DNA of 64,000 nucleotides from Methanomicrobia archaeon (lineage in GTDB: Archaea > Methanobacteriota_B > Thermococci > Methanofastidiosales > NM3): positions 40,926-104,925 of the forward strand of contig JAUVXU010000005.1 of the NCBI GenBank assembly GCA_030603445.1, given 5' to 3'. The notes beneath the pieces were generated by a model. It saw nothing but the letters and a program-made list of their open reading frames with translations, did no database searches and was not told the origin of the DNA. Position 1 is the stretch's first letter, and each line of letters starts with the position of its first letter. Shown here piece after piece: positions 34,545 through 44,199 of the stretch. The translations under genes and the position numbers were made by a program.

Positions 34545-36020
34545 TCACGTCGTTTTCTTTGACACACGAAGCGGGATCATCACCATATTTGCTATAAAGA
34601 CCAATGTTGGGATTATCTCTAGTCTCCCCATCCACATGCCAAGCACTAGTACTAGCTTTCCAGCAGGATGCAGCACGGTAGATGTAATTCCAACTGAAAG
34701 GCCAACATTGCCTTGTGCAGAAGCCATCTCAAAAAAAGAGTTCATAGATCCATTGCCAATCCACATCAATACAAAAGACCCAACTAACAAGAACATGAGG
34801 TATACCACGGAAAACAAAAGAGCTTCCATGACATGCTTATCTTCAAATGACAGTCCCCCGATCTTTATGGGCAATACGGCGCCTCTAGGAAGAAGGGCGC
34901 GTTTGATCTGATTTCCCAATGTTTTAAAGACGACTACAACACGTATGAGCTTTATTGCACCAGCTGTTGATCCGGCACCGCCACCGCATATCATTAGCAG
35001 TATAATTAGTAATTTGCTTATATCGGACCAGTTTGAAATTGCGTCAATCGAAAATCCACAACATGTGATTGCAGAAAAAACATGGAATATGGACTTGCGG
35101 GCTGAATCAATTGGATAGTATAGATTTGAAAGATCTGTTAACAAAAACAGGAAAAATATGAATGCTATTATGAAAAGTGCCTTTACTTGCACATCTTTGA
35201 AAAATGAGCGAAGCTTCCCTTTGAAGAAAGCCTTGTAATGTATGGTGAAGTTAATTGCACCAATAGTCATCAGAAGTATAGCAACTAGCTCTATCTTGGG
35301 GGAGTTGTAAAAAGCAATGGAAGCATCCTTTATTGACATTCCCCCTGTTCCAAGGCCTGTCATGCAATGGTTGATGGCATCAAATAACGGCATGCCCACC
35401 AAATAAAACAGAGTTATGCCCATAATCGTGTAAACCACGTAGATTTTCCATATCACCTTTACGGTCCCTGAGAACGTGGGCTTTATCTTTTCTGCCCTGG
35501 CCTCTGCTATATAAAGCCTGGCTGCAGACACGCCAGGACGTATAAGCACTATCATCGCCACAAGAATTACACCAATCCCGCCTGCCCACTGCTGTAAAGA
35601 ACGCCAGAATAGCAAGATATGGGGGAGGCCTTCTACTGAAAGCGTGCCAGAAAACATTGTAAGGCCAGTGCCAGTCCATGCTGACATCGCCTCAAAGTAT
35701 GCATCATAGAATCCAAGGTCTGATATGAAATAGATAGGAAAAGCACCCACGAATGCGGCAAATAACCATGCAAGGGATGATATCATCATGGCATGGCGAA
35801 TCTGGACATGGATATCAACCTTTATCCTTGAAAGCGCCCAGCCCACGCAAAAGGAAATTAGGCCGGGAACAATAAAATAAGGCAGATGTATAACTTCTGA
35901 CCGATAGAAATAACACAGTACCGCGGGAACCATAGTAACGATTCCAAGCCCTTGTAACACAAACCCAAGATTCTTGAGTACTAAATTTATGTCAAGTCTT
36001 CGATTGACAAGAGATATCAT
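34545..36020 (-). CDS. TrkH-family potassium uptake channel subunit
   Basis: 491 residues from the ATG at 36018-36020 with AGGAG upstream; a longer frame to 36095 overlaps the previous gene. It has four repeated membrane-P-loop-membrane units with selectivity-filter glycines: AWTGTGLTMF, MTGLGTGGMS, AITCCGFSI and ASAQGNVGLSVG. TrkH moves K+ (or Na+) under control of a TrkA-type ring, and no trkA gene is adjacent. It follows the HD phosphohydrolase, and their ends overlap in the longer reading. Confidence 0.92.
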   Translation of the reverse strand: MISLVNRRLDINLVLKNLGFVLQGLGIVTMVPAVLCYFYRSEVIHLPYFIVPGLISFCVGWALSRIKVDIHVQIRHAMMISSLAWLFAAFVGAFPIYFISDLGFYDAYFEAMSAWTGTGLTMFSGTLSVEGLPHILLFWRSLQQWAGGIGVILVAMIVLIRPGVSAARLYIAEARAEKIKPTFSGTVKVIWKIYVVYTIMGITLFYLVGMPLFDAINHCMTGLGTGGMSIKDASIAFYNSPKIELVAILLMTIGAINFTIHYKAFFKGKLRSFFKDVQVKALFIIAFIFFLFLLTDLSNLYYPIDSARKSIFHVFSAITCCGFSIDAISNWSDISKLLIILLMICGGGAGSTAGAIKLIRVVVVFKTLGNQIKRALLPRGAVLPIKIGGLSFEDKHVMEALLFSVVYLMFLLVGSFVLMWIGNGSMNSFFEMASAQGNVGLSVGITSTVLHPAGKLVLVLGMWMGRLEIIPTLVFIANMVMIPLRVSKKTT

Positions 36021-36039
36021 CGTTTTTTTCGCTCCTATT

Positions 36040-37350
36040 TTATTGTAATATATTTTTTGCAACTTTGGTAACTTGATTTTTATACTTTCCGTCACAAAAC
36101 ACCATAATAGCCCACTCTGTTACATGGCGCTTGCGCAGTGCATTTGCCAAAGGCGAGATCTTTGAAAGTATGGTTACCTTATCCTCGTCAAGTATCTTTA
36201 CGTTGGTCTTTGTAATGCGGGGCTCAGAAAGCAGCAGTTCTGGAGCAGGGATGTCTATTAGTGCCTTTCCCGGCTCAATATGGGCTTTTCTGCATATTTC
36301 CTCCTCCACGTGACGGCGTTCACGAGGGTTTGCAAGGGGGGCAAGATATTCAATCTGCTCTTCTGTGATAGAATCCACTTCAACCTCATATGCACGCTTA
36401 TACAGATTCCGATAACGCATCCTGCAAGCAACTTCCCTGCCAAAAGAGGATCCGCCTTCAAGCCACTTCATCAGATCCATATCTATCATCTTCGGTATTA
36501 CGTCTTTATCCTCGTCGGAAAGAGAATCCTCAACTGCCCTAGTAAGCATGACTTCAGCAATGCGGGCCGTTTTGTGAAAGTAGACAGAACTGTACATTAA
36601 TCCCCGTGCCACTAGCATGCCCTCCACAGCAGGCACCCCTTTTTTATGAAGTATCAGGTCATTGTTAAAAATTTCCATGGTCTTTAGTAGGCGGTCGATA
36701 TCTATTGTCCCATGGGCAACTCCTGTATAGTATGAATCTCGAAGAAGGTAATCAAGCTGATCGGCATCTATAGAGCTGTGTATTATCTGGGCAAGGTAAT
36801 GTTTCTCGTTGAAGAACTGCTGGCCGTCCTCAGAGGTATAAAAGAACCAAGGGTCCCTTCCTTTGGTAGTTCCCCCTGTCACTAGATTTGCTACCTCTTT
36901 TGGGTCAAGATCATTCTTTTCTAGTATATCGGGTATAGGCATAGTTGGTATGCAGGCAGAGGAATTTGTATCTACAATATCATATTTTCCTGTGATTATG
37001 TCCTTTGTTATCTGCATATGGTCTAAGCCAAGTATATCATGGAATATGTATTCAAGCGTATGGGAAAATGGGCCATGTCCTACGTCATGCAAAAATCCTG
37101 AAGCCTTTACTAAATTTTTCTCATCCTCGCTAATATTCAATTCCTGGGCCATGCGCCCTGCAACATATGATACTCCAAGCGAATGCTCAAATCGTGTGTG
37201 GTGGGCGCCAGGAAAGACAAGGTATACTAATCCAAGTTGTTTTATGTTGTGCAACCTATTCAACTCTGGCGTCTGTGCCAAATCCAATATTACGCCATCA
37301 AGTTTTATGCTGCCATGAACTACATCATGAATTATTTTATAGTTCCCCAT
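36040..37350 (-). CDS. HD-domain phosphohydrolase (dNTPase/SAMHD1-like, COG1078)
   Basis: 436 residues. The HD core is seen as HHTRFEHSLGVSYVAGRMA, FLHDVGHGPFSHTLE (His-Asp metal pair) and SSIDADQLDYLLRDSYYTG with the distal Asp. Members hydrolyse dNTPs or other nucleotides; several act in nucleotide control or antiviral dNTP depletion. The C-terminal 150 residues are family-specific. The start MGNYKIIHDVVHGSI is standard. Upstream, 37351-37526 is a divergent promoter region with the next gene. Confidence 0.9.
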   Translation of the reverse strand: MGNYKIIHDVVHGSIKLDGVILDLAQTPELNRLHNIKQLGLVYLVFPGAHHTRFEHSLGVSYVAGRMAQELNISEDEKNLVKASGFLHDVGHGPFSHTLEYIFHDILGLDHMQITKDIITGKYDIVDTNSSACIPTMPIPDILEKNDLDPKEVANLVTGGTTKGRDPWFFYTSEDGQQFFNEKHYLAQIIHSSIDADQLDYLLRDSYYTGVAHGTIDIDRLLKTMEIFNNDLILHKKGVPAVEGMLVARGLMYSSVYFHKTARIAEVMLTRAVEDSLSDEDKDVIPKMIDMDLMKWLEGGSSFGREVACRMRYRNLYKRAYEVEVDSITEEQIEYLAPLANPRERRHVEEEICRKAHIEPGKALIDIPAPELLLSEPRITKTNVKILDEDKVTILSKISPLANALRKRHVTEWAIMVFCDGKYKNQVTKVAKNILQ

Positions 37351-37526
37351 AACAATCCCCTTTAATAATTAAAAATCGAAAGCATTTAAAACTTTAGTCA
37401 ATCCCCCTGCGATTAATGTTATTAGATTTCATAATCAAGGAAATTATGAACTTTTTTGCATATATAGAGAATAATTAACAGAGATTGTTAAAATAACTTG
37501 TTGATGTATGGCCGTGTGGTGTTAAG

Positions 37527-38327
37527 ATGAAGAAGTTATGTATAATACTTTGTCTTTTGCTGCTGCTCATTCCTACGATGGCAGCTGCAAAAGAGCATAA
37601 AATATGTCAATACTCCCCTGAAACAGACCACATGCTGCTTGCCGCAAACAAAGAGGCCCAGATAGTCAAGTGCGCAGGAGGGTATGAGGTAACAACTGTG
37701 CTCAAAGGGGCGGAAATAGAAAGGTTGCTTGGTGTGCCAGAACTGTACCACACTGAAACGTTCCAGTCTATGCCTATTAAAATCGAAGATCAAATAGCCA
37801 CGACTATAGAGATACTTGATCCAAAAAGAGGACTAAAGAATTCCACTGGCATGCCACGATGGAGCTATGAGGCTTATTTTCATCCACTCCTCCCTTTTAC
37901 AGTCTATGTAAAGGCAGACCCAATTAATCTGGTCTTTGAAATGCCATATAGCTACAGGATAACCTCATTATTCACGCGCAATGGATGGCGCCCAAGCTCG
38001 CCGTGGAATATATTTGAGGCTAATGTAAACTATGTGCTATATAAAGGGCGCATGGTACCTCAAAAAATAAACTATTTCCGCAATCGTGGTTATGGCCAGC
38101 GCTATCACCTGAGGGTATGGTCTATCGGGAGATATATGGTCGGGCAAGCACACATCGATACACGAATCCCCCACAAGGCATACCTTTTTGAAACAGCAGA
38201 GTCAAAGGTAGCTTACGTATTCCGACGCTATGTCGTGCGACGCAACAGCGTGTGGTTAAATAATATATGCCGTGATTTCAGGGGATATCGTTGTAACGGA
38301 TGGGCAACATGCATAAGCTATAAATAA
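37527..38327 (+). CDS. Secreted protein of unknown function
   Basis: 266 residues with a clear signal peptide (MKKLCIILCLLLLLIPTMAAA, cleavage near 21), then a beta-rich soluble domain. From about 145 it is rich in Arg, Tyr and Trp (NYFRNRGYGQRYHLRVW), and it ends with Cys residues in CRDFRGYRCNGWATC that could form disulfides. I do not recognise a family. GGTGTTAAG before the ATG may be the ribosome-binding site. It ends 29 bases before tmk, same strand, so possibly co-transcribed. Confidence 0.65.
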   Translation: MKKLCIILCLLLLLIPTMAAAKEHKICQYSPETDHMLLAANKEAQIVKCAGGYEVTTVLKGAEIERLLGVPELYHTETFQSMPIKIEDQIATTIEILDPKRGLKNSTGMPRWSYEAYFHPLLPFTVYVKADPINLVFEMPYSYRITSLFTRNGWRPSSPWNIFEANVNYVLYKGRMVPQKINYFRNRGYGQRYHLRVWSIGRYMVGQAHIDTRIPHKAYLFETAESKVAYVFRRYVVRRNSVWLNNICRDFRGYRCNGWATCISYK

Positions 38328-38356
38328 AAAAGAATCATTTTCATATAGGTGAGAAG

Positions 38357-38983
38357 ATGGTGTTTCCACAAAATATCAATAAAGGCAAATTCATAGTTAT
38401 CGAAGGGATTGATGGTTCTGGCCTGAGCACCCAAACAGCAATATTAAAAGAGCGGCTCACCTCAGAAGGCATCAAGACCTACCAGACAAAAGAACCGACC
38501 GACGGCCCAGTAGGAGGGGTACTGCGCCTTGCCCTGACAAAGCGCATCAGCATAACGCCTGAGACATTCGCCCTTCTCTTTGCCGCAGACAGGATGGACC
38601 ACCTTACCAAAGAGATAGTGCCCAAACTAGAGGAAGGCATTGCCGTTATCTGTGACAGGTATTACTTCTCGAACTTTGCCTATCAGGGCATTGATTTGGA
38701 TATGGACTGGCTTATCAAACTCAACTGCAAGGCGCTTTTGCCAGATGCCACGATATTTCTTGACGTGGACCCACTTGAGTGTGAGAAAAGAAGGGAGTCG
38801 CGCATGCGAGTGGAGCATTTCGAGGAGATGGAAAAACTTAGCAAGATACGGGAAAAATACCTAGAAGTGCTAAAGCAACTTGGTGATGAGACAAAAGCCA
38901 AAATAGAGATAGTAAATGCGAACAACAGTATAGAACAAGTTGCAGATGATATCCTATCGGCAATACGCCCCATAATTAAATGA
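38357..38983 (+). CDS. tmk: Thymidylate kinase with atypical P-loop
   Basis: 208 residues, dTMP kinase family: IVIEGIDGSGLSTQ (P-loop), KEPTDGPVGG, FAADRMDHLTKEIVP and the DRY-type CDRYYFSNFAYQG, then DATIFLDVDPLECEKRRESR (LID with Arg). It phosphorylates dTMP to dTDP. The invariant P-loop lysine (G-x4-GK-S/T) is Leu here (GSGLST), while all other motifs are kept. Lysines elsewhere may substitute, or it is a specialised paralogue. Confidence 0.87.
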   Translation: MVFPQNINKGKFIVIEGIDGSGLSTQTAILKERLTSEGIKTYQTKEPTDGPVGGVLRLALTKRISITPETFALLFAADRMDHLTKEIVPKLEEGIAVICDRYYFSNFAYQGIDLDMDWLIKLNCKALLPDATIFLDVDPLECEKRRESRMRVEHFEEMEKLSKIREKYLEVLKQLGDETKAKIEIVNANNSIEQVADDILSAIRPIIK

Positions 38984-38999
38984 GTATGAGTGGGTCCTG

Positions 39000-40826
39000 C
39001 TAAATAGTTGCATAGTAGAACTCGCCCATTTCTTTTTGTTTTCTATCAATTTGGCTAAACCTTTTGTTTGCACGAGGGCGCCCATTCTCAGAATCCCGCC
39101 TAAACGTTATATCAAGGTTCAATAAAAACGCGTTCATTCCATTCCTAAGCGACATAGGTTTTGATGCAGTTCCATTCACACTCGGCTTTCCGGAGAACAC
39201 TATGGTCCTATCAGAAACGTAGTCCGTTGTCACAAGGTCATGTTCGACAATAATAGCTGTGGTATCCTCGTTCTCCATACGGCGCCTCACCATTTTTGCC
39301 ATAGCAAGGCGTTGCTCAACGTCCAGGTATGCAGATGGTTCGTCAAGAAGATACAAATCAGCTTTTTTTGACAGGCATGCAGCAATTGCGGTGCGCTGCA
39401 TCTCTCCCCCAGACAGTTCTCCAACCATATTATCAAGAAGCTGATCTAAGCGAAGTGGATTAAGTATCTCGGTCTTGTACCAGCTCTCGTAAATATCCTT
39501 TTTTGCAACAGCAAAGAGAAGCTCCCTAATCGACCCATCAAAGTCTCGCTTTATATATTGGGGCTTGTATGAGATATCTATATCTTTTTGTATATCCCCC
39601 TCTGTTGGTTCCTCCATTCCGGCCACCATCTTTACAAAGGTGGTCTTTCCTGTGGCATTTGGGCCAACTATGGAGATGACCTCTCCGTTGTATACGGTGC
39701 CCCCCACAACATCAAGCGTGAAGTTCGGGTATGATTTCTTCAGTGCGGGGTATGTGAACAATTCATCCTTAGATGACCGTTCCTTGGGGGTCTTTAATAC
39801 GAATTTTATCTCCTCGCTTCTGAAACGGACGTTCTCATCCTTTATGTATCCTTGCAAATATGTGTTTATACCGACCCTTACACCCATTGGAGACGATACT
39901 ATCCCATATACGGCAGGCATTCCATACAACAGGTGCACATAATCACTTAGGTAGTCTAAGATGGCAAGGTCATGTTCTATTGTTATTACCATCTTCTCTT
40001 TTGCCAGGTCGCGGATTATTTTAGCAACGTTTAATCTTTGATTAATATCAAGGTATGAAGAAGGCTCATCAAAATAGTATACGTCCGCATCCCTTACAAT
40101 AGATGCCATTATGGCCAAGCGCTGCAGCTCTCCTCCAGAAAGGTCATAAAGTTCCCTCTCCCTAACTTCTTCCATACCAAACTTCTTGAAAAGAATGTCT
40201 CCAATGCCCCTCTCATCGACCTTGTTGATGACTTCTTCGACAGTCCCTTTTGCGACCTTGGGTATCTTATCTACATACTGTGGCTTGGAAATTACCTTAA
40301 GATCGCCTTCCTGCATGCGCTCAAAATATGACTGCAGCTCAGATCCTCTAAAGTATCTTGATATCACTTCATATCGTTCAGCCTTTTCCTTTGCTGATAC
40401 GCTTTGTGTGCTAAATTCCCCTAACAATGCTGCTAGCTCATCGAACTTTCCAAGATTTGGTATAAGGTCTCCAGAAAGCACCCTTATGGCAGTGGTCTTA
40501 CCAACACCGTTTTGGCCTATTATGCCAAGCACCGTCTTCTCCTTGGGCATGGGCAACCTATACAATCTAAAGGAGTTTGGACCAAATTGATGAACTGGAT
40601 TTTCCAATTCTTCAGGCAGATTGACTATGTGCACTGCACCAAAGGGGCATTTGTGTATACAAATCCCGCAACCAGAACATAAAACTTCAGAAATAATAGG
40701 TCTTTTTGTGTCCTCACTAAAAATAACCGTCTCATCCCCCATTCGCACTCCTGGGCAAAATGACTGGCATTGATGAGAACATTTCTTCGGTTTACACTTG
40801 TCTTGTTCAATTACAGCTATTCGCAT
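39000..40826 (-). CDS. Ribosome recycling factor ABCE1/Rli1
   Basis: 608 residues: N-terminal iron-sulfur domain (CKPKKCSHQCQSFCPG and CSGCGICIHKCPFGAV), then two ABC ATPase domains, Walker A GQNGVGKTT near 107 and GPNATGKTT near 385, signature LSGGELQR and LSGGEMQR, and the hinge between. It splits ribosomes after termination. Full length and standard; among the most conserved genes of Archaea. It converges on tmk with a 16-base gap. Confidence 0.97.
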   Translation of the reverse strand: MRIAVIEQDKCKPKKCSHQCQSFCPGVRMGDETVIFSEDTKRPIISEVLCSGCGICIHKCPFGAVHIVNLPEELENPVHQFGPNSFRLYRLPMPKEKTVLGIIGQNGVGKTTAIRVLSGDLIPNLGKFDELAALLGEFSTQSVSAKEKAERYEVISRYFRGSELQSYFERMQEGDLKVISKPQYVDKIPKVAKGTVEEVINKVDERGIGDILFKKFGMEEVRERELYDLSGGELQRLAIMASIVRDADVYYFDEPSSYLDINQRLNVAKIIRDLAKEKMVITIEHDLAILDYLSDYVHLLYGMPAVYGIVSSPMGVRVGINTYLQGYIKDENVRFRSEEIKFVLKTPKERSSKDELFTYPALKKSYPNFTLDVVGGTVYNGEVISIVGPNATGKTTFVKMVAGMEEPTEGDIQKDIDISYKPQYIKRDFDGSIRELLFAVAKKDIYESWYKTEILNPLRLDQLLDNMVGELSGGEMQRTAIAACLSKKADLYLLDEPSAYLDVEQRLAMAKMVRRRMENEDTTAIIVEHDLVTTDYVSDRTIVFSGKPSVNGTASKPMSLRNGMNAFLLNLDITFRRDSENGRPRANKRFSQIDRKQKEMGEFYYATI

Positions 40827-40870
40827 GTTATCAAATAACTAAAAAATAGATAAAAATAAAAAGGTTGGGT

Positions 40871-41842
40871 TTAAGAAACCCATTTCCATGCAATTACTTC
40901 GATAGATTGTTTGTATGTGGCTGGATTCCCGCTAGACATGTCCGTGGTAACTTTTACTGTCAATCTTATTGCATCATAACTTCCGCTTGGAACACAGCAA
41001 TAAGGTGATGGATATGGAGGGCACGGGTCACAAGGGTTGCACGGGTCGTAGTAACAGATGTCACAATCAGTACAACTTACGCAAAGGTAGATGTAGAATG
41101 TTGCTACAAGGGTTTGTGTTCCCGCGTCGTACGAGGGTGTTGTTTCATCAGATGTCCAGTAAGAACCTATGTATGGGTGCAAGTTAAGTGTAGCTAGGTC
41201 ATCATTTTCTGAAAGACATGATGCAAGGCTATCCTCTAGATCTTCATTCCTCATTTTATATGATTCCATTAAGATCTCAAGATATGCAACCATGCTCTCT
41301 TTCGATTGTAATTCTGCTGCTAGCTCATCTAGTTCTTCATTCAATGCCAATATATCGGCATCTTTTTCTATATCTGATGATCTCAGTGATTCGACTTCTG
41401 TTGTCAAGCTAGAAATTTGGGATGAAAGTGTCAAGATCTGACTTTCAAGCGCCGCCTTTTCAGCACTCATAGTAGAATAGTTAGAAGACAATGAATTATA
41501 ATCTCCAAGAAGGCCCTGGTAGTTAGTCTGACAATTTTCATTTGTACGGGCTTCGTTGGCAAAATAAACAGCGCCAGCAGTAGCGGCTATAAACATTATT
41601 CCCAATAACGCTGCAATAACTTTTATTCCTGTGCCATTAGGCTTTTGTGGTTGATGAATAGGCCGTTCTACTACAATTCGCCTCGACTCAAGAGAATTTA
41701 CTTTTTCTTCAAGTTCTGCAATTCTCTCTCGTTCTTCATTTTCCACTGCAGTCTCTCTTAAGGCCGTTTTTTTCTCAGCGCTTTGAGAAGACACTTTTTT
41801 TTCTTTCTTAGTGGATGGTTTATTTGGTGATTTAACTGCCAT
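40871..41842 (-). CDS. Coiled-coil membrane protein with cysteine-rich outer domain
   Basis: 323 residues. A basic, Ser/Lys-rich cytoplasmic N terminus with a short coiled coil (ENEERERIAELEEKVNSLESR), one membrane helix near 74-95, then a long outer coiled coil (about 105-215). A C-terminal domain includes the cysteine-rich stretch CVSCTDCDICYYDPCNPC followed by DPCPPYPSPYCC, and a beta-rich end. The Cys pattern could bind metal or be cross-linked at the cell surface. I do not recognise the family; a surface or stalk protein is likely. Confidence 0.65.
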   Translation of the reverse strand: MAVKSPNKPSTKKEKKVSSQSAEKKTALRETAVENEERERIAELEEKVNSLESRRIVVERPIHQPQKPNGTGIKVIAALLGIMFIAATAGAVYFANEARTNENCQTNYQGLLGDYNSLSSNYSTMSAEKAALESQILTLSSQISSLTTEVESLRSSDIEKDADILALNEELDELAAELQSKESMVAYLEILMESYKMRNEDLEDSLASCLSENDDLATLNLHPYIGSYWTSDETTPSYDAGTQTLVATFYIYLCVSCTDCDICYYDPCNPCDPCPPYPSPYCCVPSGSYDAIRLTVKVTTDMSSGNPATYKQSIEVIAWKWVS

Positions 41843-41951
41843 ATGGCATCCTCCTCTACTAAGGTAGTAAATAAAATATTTAAAGCTTTCCCTTATTATT
41901 AAGAAAATGCAGTAAATACTTCCATTACTGCCATTCTATTGCTAAAATAAA

Positions 41952-42230
41952 TTATGCGTATAATTTTGCAGCTTCATAGACTATGAACCACAAAACAATC
42001 CATCCCTGCAAAAACGAGAAGAACCCGGTTTGCAGAACTTTCCTTCTTCCTCCGTAGGCTTCCATGTCTACATTGATTAGCTGCGTCATATAACTAGCCC
42101 CATAAAAAAAACCAATAACTATTACTAATAATAGCGGCGTAGGGAGTGTTTTTGTCATTAGTGCCGAAAATATTCCGGCAACAGAGCCAACAATAATAAA
42201 AAATAAACCCATTCTGTTTTTCTCATCCAT
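41952..42230 (-). CDS. Small three-helix membrane protein (EMC6-like candidate)
   Basis: 92 residues with three hydrophobic helices separated by short charged loops (AYGGRRKVLQTG before the last). Size and layout recall archaeal EMC6-like proteins, which are thought to work in membrane insertion, but I cannot confirm that by eye. It is divergent from rqcH, sharing 42231-42291 as promoter region. Confidence 0.6.
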   Translation of the reverse strand: MDEKNRMGLFFIIVGSVAGIFSALMTKTLPTPLLLVIVIGFFYGASYMTQLINVDMEAYGGRRKVLQTGFFSFLQGWIVLWFIVYEAAKLYA

Positions 42231-42291
42231 AATCGATCACCAACATAGTGTAACAAGATATAAAAAGCATTAACGTTTTATAAGTTTTTGT

Positions 42292-44172
42292 ATGATTTCC
42301 AGCTTTGACACCCATATTATTGTTGATGAACTAATTGCCGATTACGAAATAACCGGCATGAAAGTAGACAAAATCTACAAAATAGGCGATGAGATACGCA
42401 TAAAACTTTACGGAAGGGGGAGAAGAGACCTAGTGCTAAAACCAGGAGTTGCACTATTTAATACATCTTATCCTAAAACCGCCCCCCAGCATCCGTCTGG
42501 TTTTGCAATGCAGCTGCGAAAATACCTCTGTGGATTAAGGATACTTGACATAGAACAGATCGGATTTGACCGTATCGTAAAAATAACGTTTGGGTTATAT
42601 GGAGAAGAAACGTTGATCAAATACTACGTGATAGTAGAGCTCTTCGGAAATGGAAATCTTATTTTAACAGATGATGAGCTAACAATTATCGGGGTGCTTT
42701 CATCAAAAGTTTGGGCAACGCGTTCCCTCAAGGCAAAGGAACAGTACAAAGCACCTCCTGGAATGCTATCTCCTTATGATGTTGATGTTTCCAAACTCAT
42801 TGATGGTGAAACCCAGATAGTCAGACTTCTGGCAACAAAGCTCAATATGGGCGGCATGTATGCAGAAGAGATATGCTTACTAGCAGGTATAGACAAAGAG
42901 GACGCCAACCCAGACCAGGAAAAACTCCAAAAAGGCATAGACGCGCTTCTATCCCTCCCGAAAAGCCCTGCAATTGTGGGAGAAAATATAGTGCCTTTTA
43001 ACCTTTTGATGCATAATGGAAAGGAGCGGACTTCCTTTAACACTCTCAACGAAGCTGCAGATGCACTGTATGGAAAAAAAGAGTTAGAAAAAATAGCAAC
43101 AAAAGAGGTCTCTAAAAAACAAAAGCATATATCAAAACTTGAACACATACTCTCTACCCAGAAGCGCACAGCAGAAACGTATGAGGCTAAACAAGAGATT
43201 GCCCAAAAGAAGGGCGATTCCATCTTCGAGAACTACCAGCTTGTAGACACGCTTCTCTCGACCATATACTCAGCTGTCAAAAAACTGGGATGGCATGAAG
43301 TAAAGAAAAAAGTCGATAGCAATGAAAAGCTTAGAAACGCGATGCAAAGAATAGATGACAAGAAGGGAATCATATGTGTGCAGCTTGAAGATATGGAAGT
43401 AGAGCTAGACATTACAAAAAACATCAATGATAACGCCCAGACATATTATGCCATATCAAAAAAAATGAAGCATAAGATAAATGGCGCCAAAAAGGCAATA
43501 GCAATCACACTTTTAAAAATAGAGAATACCGCTGTTGATGAAGTAGAGACCAAAACGGTGAAAAAAAGAGTAAGAAAGAAGAAAGAGTGGTATGAGAGAT
43601 ACCACTGGACCATATCATCTGATGATTATCTGATTGTGGGCGGCCGTGATGCCACCACCAACGAGACCCTTGTAAAGAAGCATCTTGACGAAGATGATAT
43701 CCATATGCACGCAGACCTAACAGGGGCATCCCAGGTCATAATAAAGAAAGGGAAAGATGCGCCTGAGTCTACTTTAATAGAAGCAGGCATCTTTGCAGTT
43801 TCCTTTTCAAAGGCGTGGAAAATGAGCATATCAAGCTTGGATGCATATTGGGTCTATCCAGAACAAGTAACCAAGGAACCTCCAAGCGGCGAGTTTCTTG
43901 GCAAAGGTGCATTTTTCATAAAGGGAAAGAAAAACTTCCTTAAAAAACTCCCTGTTGAGGTTGGAATAGGTGTGTATAACAATAAGATAATGTGCGGCCC
44001 ATTCTCCGCCACCACATCTAAATGTGAAAAGCCCATAAAGGTCGCCCCTGGGAGAAAAAGCAAGGAGGAAGTTGCCAAGAGCATCAAAGCCATGCTGGAA
44101 TGGGACGATGTTAACGATATTATACGAGCGCTCCCGCCAGGAACGTGTGATATAGTCAAACAAAATAAGTAA
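42292..44172 (+). CDS. rqcH: Ribosome-associated quality control factor RqcH/NEMF
   Basis: 626 residues: NFACT-N (SSFDTHIIVDEL, SGFAMQLRKYL), helix-hairpin-helix (LPKSPAIVGENIVP region), a long coiled coil (about 265-330), and NFACT-R (WYERYHWTISSDDYLIVGGRDATTN, HMHADLTGASQVIIK). RqcH/Rqc2 binds split 60S or 50S subunits with stalled peptidyl-tRNA and can add Ala tails. TATA-like GATATAAAAAG near 42257 places the start site at the ATG, so the mRNA is probably leaderless. Confidence 0.93.
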   Translation: MISSFDTHIIVDELIADYEITGMKVDKIYKIGDEIRIKLYGRGRRDLVLKPGVALFNTSYPKTAPQHPSGFAMQLRKYLCGLRILDIEQIGFDRIVKITFGLYGEETLIKYYVIVELFGNGNLILTDDELTIIGVLSSKVWATRSLKAKEQYKAPPGMLSPYDVDVSKLIDGETQIVRLLATKLNMGGMYAEEICLLAGIDKEDANPDQEKLQKGIDALLSLPKSPAIVGENIVPFNLLMHNGKERTSFNTLNEAADALYGKKELEKIATKEVSKKQKHISKLEHILSTQKRTAETYEAKQEIAQKKGDSIFENYQLVDTLLSTIYSAVKKLGWHEVKKKVDSNEKLRNAMQRIDDKKGIICVQLEDMEVELDITKNINDNAQTYYAISKKMKHKINGAKKAIAITLLKIENTAVDEVETKTVKKRVRKKKEWYERYHWTISSDDYLIVGGRDATTNETLVKKHLDEDDIHMHADLTGASQVIIKKGKDAPESTLIEAGIFAVSFSKAWKMSISSLDAYWVYPEQVTKEPPSGEFLGKGAFFIKGKKNFLKKLPVEVGIGVYNNKIMCGPFSATTSKCEKPIKVAPGRKSKEEVAKSIKAMLEWDDVNDIIRALPPGTCDIVKQNK

Positions 44173-44199
44173 TAAAGAATATGGAAAAAAGAGAAAAAT

